From JBCFBK01 sp038562555 (GTDB lineage Bacteria > Bacteroidota > Bacteroidia > Bacteroidales > Prolixibacteraceae): a stretch of 64,000 nucleotides of DNA. Location: the NCBI GenBank assembly GCA_038562555.1, contig JBCFBK010000019.1:27164-91163 (forward strand), written 5' to 3'. Under the pieces are notes generated by a model. That model was not told the origin of the DNA and made no database searches. It worked only from the letters and a program-made list of their open reading frames with translations. The position numbers and the translations under genes are program-made. This document shows, piece after piece, positions 60,358 through 64,000 of the stretch (within the stretch, counting starts at the first letter, position 1; each line of letters starts with the position of its first letter).

Positions 60358-61443
60358 ATGAACAAACTGATTTTTTTCGTTTTCCTGTTTTTAAGTATCC
60401 AGTTGCAGGCAAAGAAAGATTCTCCATCCGATTTCGTTTTGGGCAAAGGGACTAACCTGGCTCACTGGCTTTCGCAAAGCAGGCAACGAGGCGCGGAACG
60501 GGCGAAATTCATTCAGGAAGATGACATCCGGCAAATTGCGTCCCTGGGCTTTGACCATGTTCGTCTGCCCATCGACGAGGAACAAATGTGGGACGAGAAC
60601 GGCAAACGTCACCAGGACGCCTTCAGCCTGATGACCAGGTGTATCGACTGGTGCATCAAATACAAACTTCGTGCAATCGTCGATCTTCATATTTTACGTT
60701 CACATCATTTCAATGCCAAAGAAAAACCACTGTGGACCGATCCGGAAGAACAACAAAAATTCATCGATCTGTGGCTCGACCTGTCATCTGCCTTGAAGCC
60801 CTACCCACTGTCAATGGTCGCCTATGAGTTGATGAACGAAGCTGTAGCTGACGATCCTGACGACTGGAACAAGCTGGTGGATACGTGTTTTTCAGCGCTT
60901 CGTAAAACCGAACCGGAACGCCTTATCGTCATTGGCTCCAACCGCTGGCAGTCGGCCACGACTTTCGACGTGCTGAGCGTCCCCGACGACCCCAACATCA
61001 TTCTCAGCTATCATTTTTACGAACCCTTTCTGCTGACTCACTACCACGCCTCCTGGACTGATCTGAAAAACTACGGGGGCCCTGTGCACTATCCCGGCAT
61101 CGCATTGACGCAGGCGGAATTTGACGCCCTGCCCGATGATCAGAAAAACAAGGTGCGCCGCTTTGTCAATAAACCGTTCGACAAAAACACCATGCTCGAC
61201 ATGATGCGGCTGCCCATTCAAAAAGCAAAAGAATTGAAGCTCAGGTTGTATTGCGGCGAATACGGGGTCGTCTCTGATGCTCCGGAAGCCGACCGCCTGC
61301 GCTGGTATGCCGACATGATGGAAATCTTCGAAGAACAGGGGATCGGATCGGCGAACTGGAACTACAAAAGCAACCAGTTTGGACTGATCAACAATGACGG
61401 CAGCAAAAACGGGAATCTGATTAAAATCGTTTCAGGCAAGTAA
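60358..61443 (+). CDS. Exported glycoside hydrolase family 5-like enzyme
   Basis: About 361 residues. A signal peptide ends near LQAK; the ATG at 60358 is preferred to an in-frame TTG two codons earlier. The TIM barrel shows the GH5 pattern: FDHVRLPIDE, AIVDLHILRSHHF, the acid/base Glu in YELMNEAVAD, SYHFYEPFLLTHY, the nucleophile Glu in YCGEYGVV, and a closing NWNYKSNQFG. It should cleave beta-glucans or related glycosides in the periplasm or outside; the exact specificity is not readable. Confidence 0.9.
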   Translation: MNKLIFFVFLFLSIQLQAKKDSPSDFVLGKGTNLAHWLSQSRQRGAERAKFIQEDDIRQIASLGFDHVRLPIDEEQMWDENGKRHQDAFSLMTRCIDWCIKYKLRAIVDLHILRSHHFNAKEKPLWTDPEEQQKFIDLWLDLSSALKPYPLSMVAYELMNEAVADDPDDWNKLVDTCFSALRKTEPERLIVIGSNRWQSATTFDVLSVPDDPNIILSYHFYEPFLLTHYHASWTDLKNYGGPVHYPGIALTQAEFDALPDDQKNKVRRFVNKPFDKNTMLDMMRLPIQKAKELKLRLYCGEYGVVSDAPEADRLRWYADMMEIFEEQGIGSANWNYKSNQFGLINNDGSKNGNLIKIVSGK

Positions 61444-61498
61444 GCTTGTCCTAAACAACAATACCTAAGGGCATGTTATTGGATCATATAGGTTCAAT

Positions 61499-62308
61499 AT
61501 GCCGGATATTATTTCGATACGACAGTTGTATAAGCCCGTTCAACCTGCTGTTAAACATTCATCAGGGACGGTCGTCTATTCAGAGTCCCTGCCTGAAGAA
61601 AGGCTCCAGCCGTTTATCTATTGCTATTGGGAGCTGAGATCACTCCCGGCACTTCGGGAGACCTTTCTCTACCGGGTTGCCGCCGACGGTTGTATCGATC
61701 TCTTTTTCGATCGGAACAATCCTTCCGAAAATCTGATCATGGGCTTTAGCAAGGCCCATACCGAATTCCCTTTGTCAGCACCATTCCACTATATCGGGAT
61801 CCGTTTTCTTCCCGGCATGCTGCCTTTGATCTTCAGATTGAATGCCTCCGTTTTGAGCAACCGGATTGAACATCTTGAAACCGTGCTGCCGGCGGTTTCA
61901 GCCTTCATCAAAAACCAAGCAGGCGACCAAATCAGTTTTGATAAAACACGGGACCTGTTCGATGCATTTTTACTTAAACTGCTGGCAAAAATCCGTTTGA
62001 ATGCCGACACCCGGTTTTATCAGGCGTTATACCGTATTCTTGAATCAAACGGGACCCTTCGTATTGAAAAGGACCTCGATGCAGGTATTAGTCAGCGCCA
62101 GCTGCGACGGCTTTTTGAATATTATGTTGGCGATACGGCCAAGAGTTTCAGCAAGATCGTTAGATTTCAGCATGTTCTTCGGGCCTCGGCTCAAAATTTA
62201 AGTGACAAAAAACTTTTCTATGATGCCGGCTATTACGATCAGGCTCATTTTATCCGGGAATTCAACCACTTTTACGGGATAACGCCCGGAAGAACCTTCG
62301 GCTGGTAA
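61499..62308 (+). CDS. AraC family transcriptional regulator
   Basis: This 269-residue protein has an N-terminal domain of the DUF6597 type (LQPFIYCYWEL, AADGCIDLFFD, FHYIGIRFLPGM). The C-terminal AraC double helix-turn-helix shows ISQRQLRRLFEYYVGDTAKSF, FSKIVRFQHVLRA and YDAGYYDQAHFIREFNHFYG. Such regulators often sit beside VOC-fold (glyoxalase-like) genes, and one follows here after 70 bases on the same strand. Confidence 0.92.
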   Translation: MPDIISIRQLYKPVQPAVKHSSGTVVYSESLPEERLQPFIYCYWELRSLPALRETFLYRVAADGCIDLFFDRNNPSENLIMGFSKAHTEFPLSAPFHYIGIRFLPGMLPLIFRLNASVLSNRIEHLETVLPAVSAFIKNQAGDQISFDKTRDLFDAFLLKLLAKIRLNADTRFYQALYRILESNGTLRIEKDLDAGISQRQLRRLFEYYVGDTAKSFSKIVRFQHVLRASAQNLSDKKLFYDAGYYDQAHFIREFNHFYGITPGRTFGW

Positions 62309-62378
62309 TTTTGTCCGATTTTTACAATACCGGCTGAACTTCCGTTACGATTTTTGCTTCTTTCAGACCAGCATAAAG

Positions 62379-62852
62379 ATGAAGTTACTATTAATCGTAA
62401 TTGTTGCCGCGTGTATCGCGACGAACGTGTATTCACAAACAGGTTTAACCACTAAAAAGTCAGGAAACATGAAGTTAAATGCAGGAATTGTAACTGAAAA
62501 ATTCGAAGAAAGCAAAGATTTCTACACCCGGACGCTCGGGTTTGGTATCACCTTTGAAAATGATTTTTACCTGTTGCTCCACACGCCCGGGCACAGTGCG
62601 GAAATCAGCTTTTTGAAACCCGATCATCCCTCACAGCAAGCCTTGTTCCATCAACCCTTCAGGGGCCGGGGAGTGTATCTGACCATTGAAGTGGACGATG
62701 TGGACCGGCTTTACCGGGAACTGAAAGAACAAGGTGTAGGAATCAAGATTGACATCCGCGACGAACCCTGGGGCGACCGGCATTTTGCCATCGAAGACCC
62801 GAATGGCATCGCCATCGATCTGGTCACTTATTCCGCACCTCCCCGGCAATAA
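62379..62852 (+). CDS. VOC (glyoxalase/bleomycin-resistance) family protein, possibly exported
   Basis: From the ATG at 62379 the product is 157 residues with an apparent signal peptide (MKLLLIVIVAACIATN, cleavage near YSQ). From an internal ATG at 62469, preceded by AGGA, it would be a 127-residue cytoplasmic VOC protein, the family's usual length. The VOC core shows FYTRTLGFGITFEND, YLTIEVDDVDRLYRELKEQG and FAIEDPNGIAIDLV with the usual metal-ligand Glu region. Substrate is unknown. An exported VOC protein would be unusual. The AraC gene upstream is its probable regulator. Confidence 0.82.
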   Translation: MKLLLIVIVAACIATNVYSQTGLTTKKSGNMKLNAGIVTEKFEESKDFYTRTLGFGITFENDFYLLLHTPGHSAEISFLKPDHPSQQALFHQPFRGRGVYLTIEVDDVDRLYRELKEQGVGIKIDIRDEPWGDRHFAIEDPNGIAIDLVTYSAPPRQ

Positions 62853-62885
62853 GCAAAACGAAACCGCGCATCCGGAAAAGCTCAG

Positions 62886-63350
62886 TTATTCAGTCATCGA
62901 TGCTTTTACGTGTTTGTAAATTTCGAAATCGGCAGACCATTTACCAGCTCCGTAAATGAGCAGATAAAGCAACAGGAGGGTCATGGCGAAATCGGTGCGA
63001 TATTCGTGCGCCATTGCCCAAAAGCCTTTATCTGTAAGGATCGGCCATTTGGTTGTGACAAACGCTGTCATCATAATAATCAACAAGGGTATTACAGCAA
63101 CCCTCGTCCATAAACCCATCAGAATAAGTGTTCCGCAGATAATTTCAAGGGTTGCCGTTAAATATGCCCAGAAAGCGGGATCTGAAAAGCCGATTTTTTC
63201 AAAACGGCCCGTGCCTGTTAATTCCGGAAACAGGTATTTCTGAATACCTTCGGACAAAAAAATCAATCCGACAATTAATCTGACCGGGATCGCCCTGTTA
63301 TCACCTGCAGTACGAAGCACAATTGTTTTAAATTTGTCCGGAGTTTCCAT
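62886..63350 (-). CDS. DoxX family membrane protein
   Basis: This 154-residue protein has four hydrophobic segments (VRLIVGLIFLSEG, AYLTATLEIICGTLILMGLW, VAVIPLLIIMMTAFV, DFAMTLLLLYLLIYG) with the conserved FLSEGIQKYLFPE near the N-terminus. DoxX proteins are small inner-membrane proteins linked to oxidative stress or quinone chemistry; the precise role here is not known. It is convergent with the VOC gene. Confidence 0.88.
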   Translation of the reverse strand: METPDKFKTIVLRTAGDNRAIPVRLIVGLIFLSEGIQKYLFPELTGTGRFEKIGFSDPAFWAYLTATLEIICGTLILMGLWTRVAVIPLLIIMMTAFVTTKWPILTDKGFWAMAHEYRTDFAMTLLLLYLLIYGAGKWSADFEIYKHVKASMTE

Positions 63351-63504
63351 GACATGCTAATTTAGTTTATTCTTTTAAATACAACCCCTGCCTTTTTCAG
63401 GTTCAATAAACTTAGCTATTTTTGGTTAATTCTGCATTTATGTCAGAAGTTTCTGTTGGACTGATTTTTGCAGAGTTCCTGTTTTTACAGACCCAATCAT
63501 AGTT

Positions 63505-64000
63505 ATGACAGACAAGGAATTCAAACAGACATACGACGATATATGCAACAATCTGGCAAAGCGCAGATTAAAACCGGCTTTTGATCAACTGGGACGGGTT
63601 ATTGCTGAAAACGGCCTGGCTGTTTTTTACGACGAATGGCAGGAACTGGAGCAAACCTACCAATATATGCTCAAATACACCGTCGAAGGCATTCAGGATC
63701 CGGAACGGCAAAAGGTATACCGAAAGCTGATTGTTTCGGCATTTGAACTGGCAGACCAGATCAACGAAGCCCTTCGCCTGAAATATTCTTCTTCGGTCGA
63801 ATATGAGAAAAAGAGGATGCTTAAAAACCCCATAATCTCCGACTTTGAGTCGTTTAGGTCGGCTTTACGAGGCTTCCAAACGCCGGCCGGAACTGACATG
63901 GAGGGGGGCAGCGAAAAATCGGCGGAAGTTGTTAAACGCCATCAGCAGCTCGGGCGGCTGTTTCACCATGTCTGGCTGAGTAACCGGATGAATAACGAAG
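63505..64000 (+). CDS. Conserved helical protein of unknown function (cut by window edge)
   Basis: An ATG at 63505 (MTDKEFKQTYDDICNNLAKR) opens a frame that runs to the right edge, 165 codons without a stop. The visible part is alpha-helical and rich in Glu, Leu and Arg, with phrases such as RLKPAFDQLGRVIAENG and YQYMLKYTVEGIQDPERQK. These resemble the start of a long (about 700-residue) conserved Bacteroidota protein of unknown function. No signal peptide or catalytic motif is visible. Confidence 0.7.
   Translation, partial: MTDKEFKQTYDDICNNLAKRRLKPAFDQLGRVIAENGLAVFYDEWQELEQTYQYMLKYTVEGIQDPERQKVYRKLIVSAFELADQINEALRLKYSSSVEYEKKRMLKNPIISDFESFRSALRGFQTPAGTDMEGGSEKSAEVVKRHQQLGRLFHHVWLSNRMNNE

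Overview
The window comes from a member of the Bacteroidota, most likely the order Marinilabiliales/Bacteroidales. The evidence is a SusC/SusD pair under an ECF sigma/FecR couple, TonB receptors with carboxypeptidase-like N-termini, a split ATP synthase locus holding only atpD-atpC, LytS/LytTR signalling, many Tat-signal sugar enzymes of the Gfo/Idh/MocA and AP-endonuclease-2 families, DUF1080 proteins, and promoters that fit the Bacteroides TTTG-N20-TAnnTTTG form. I see no phage, insertion sequence, integrase or CRISPR array. The only RNA gene recognised is one tRNA-Asn.

Layout. 1-4.8 kb: DUF3667 (cut by the left edge) and CvpA membrane proteins, a GH3 amido synthetase, a deoxynucleoside kinase and a PfkB kinase. 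4.9-15.5 kb, all on the minus strand: a SusCD-type locus built around phosphoesterases (endonuclease/exonuclease/phosphatase, calcineurin-like phosphoesterase, alkaline phosphatase) with its own sigma/anti-sigma pair. 15.7-24.4 kb: tandem SGNH hydrolases, a ThuA + Gfo/Idh pair, Hsp20, a sugar isomerase-like TIM barrel, a phosphodiesterase-like lipoprotein, a MarR regulator facing an Rnk/GreA-C-like protein, and two unlisted 37-residue Lys-rich proteins. 24.4-33 kb: tRNA-Asn, an MMPL/RND exporter overlapping a polyprenyl synthase, atpDC, a C-S lyase-like aminotransferase, ComB-like phosphatase and a secreted protein of unknown function. 33-37 kb: a minus-strand cluster of TIM barrel, Tat lipoprotein dehydrogenase and a tetraheme NapC-FGE fusion. 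37.4-42 kb: methylmalonyl-CoA mutase with a four-helix-bundle gene lodged between its two subunits. 42-51 kb: TonB receptor, PAS-LuxR regulator, SDR, epimerase, Mpl-like ligase and a transmembrane LamG-SARP regulator. 51-64 kb: Gfo/Idh + HEAT-DUF1080, a thioredoxin-like sensor kinase with a LytTR regulator, a GH5 glycosidase, an AraC regulator with a VOC protein, DoxX, and a truncated conserved protein.

How it fits together. Three themes recur: scavenging of organic phosphate; oxidative (3-keto-type) glycoside metabolism carried by Tat-exported dehydrogenases and TIM-barrel lyases, possibly coupled to a tetraheme cytochrome; and propionate/succinate metabolism through methylmalonyl-CoA.

The most unusual material is non-coding. 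From about 29.8 to 59.5 kb many intergenic gaps contain degenerate short-period 'word' repeats (TTACGACT, CTTGATACTTGTGTCTT, AGCTATTAGCT, CAGATT and others). They are often paired in inverted orientation, and one inverted pair encloses the four-helix-bundle gene. There is also a compact multi-hairpin element at 51.1-51.25 kb. The strongest protein novelties are the LamG-SARP membrane regulator, the NapC-FGE fusion and the cysteine-less thioredoxin-like sensor kinase. All calls come from reading the sequence; no database search was run.
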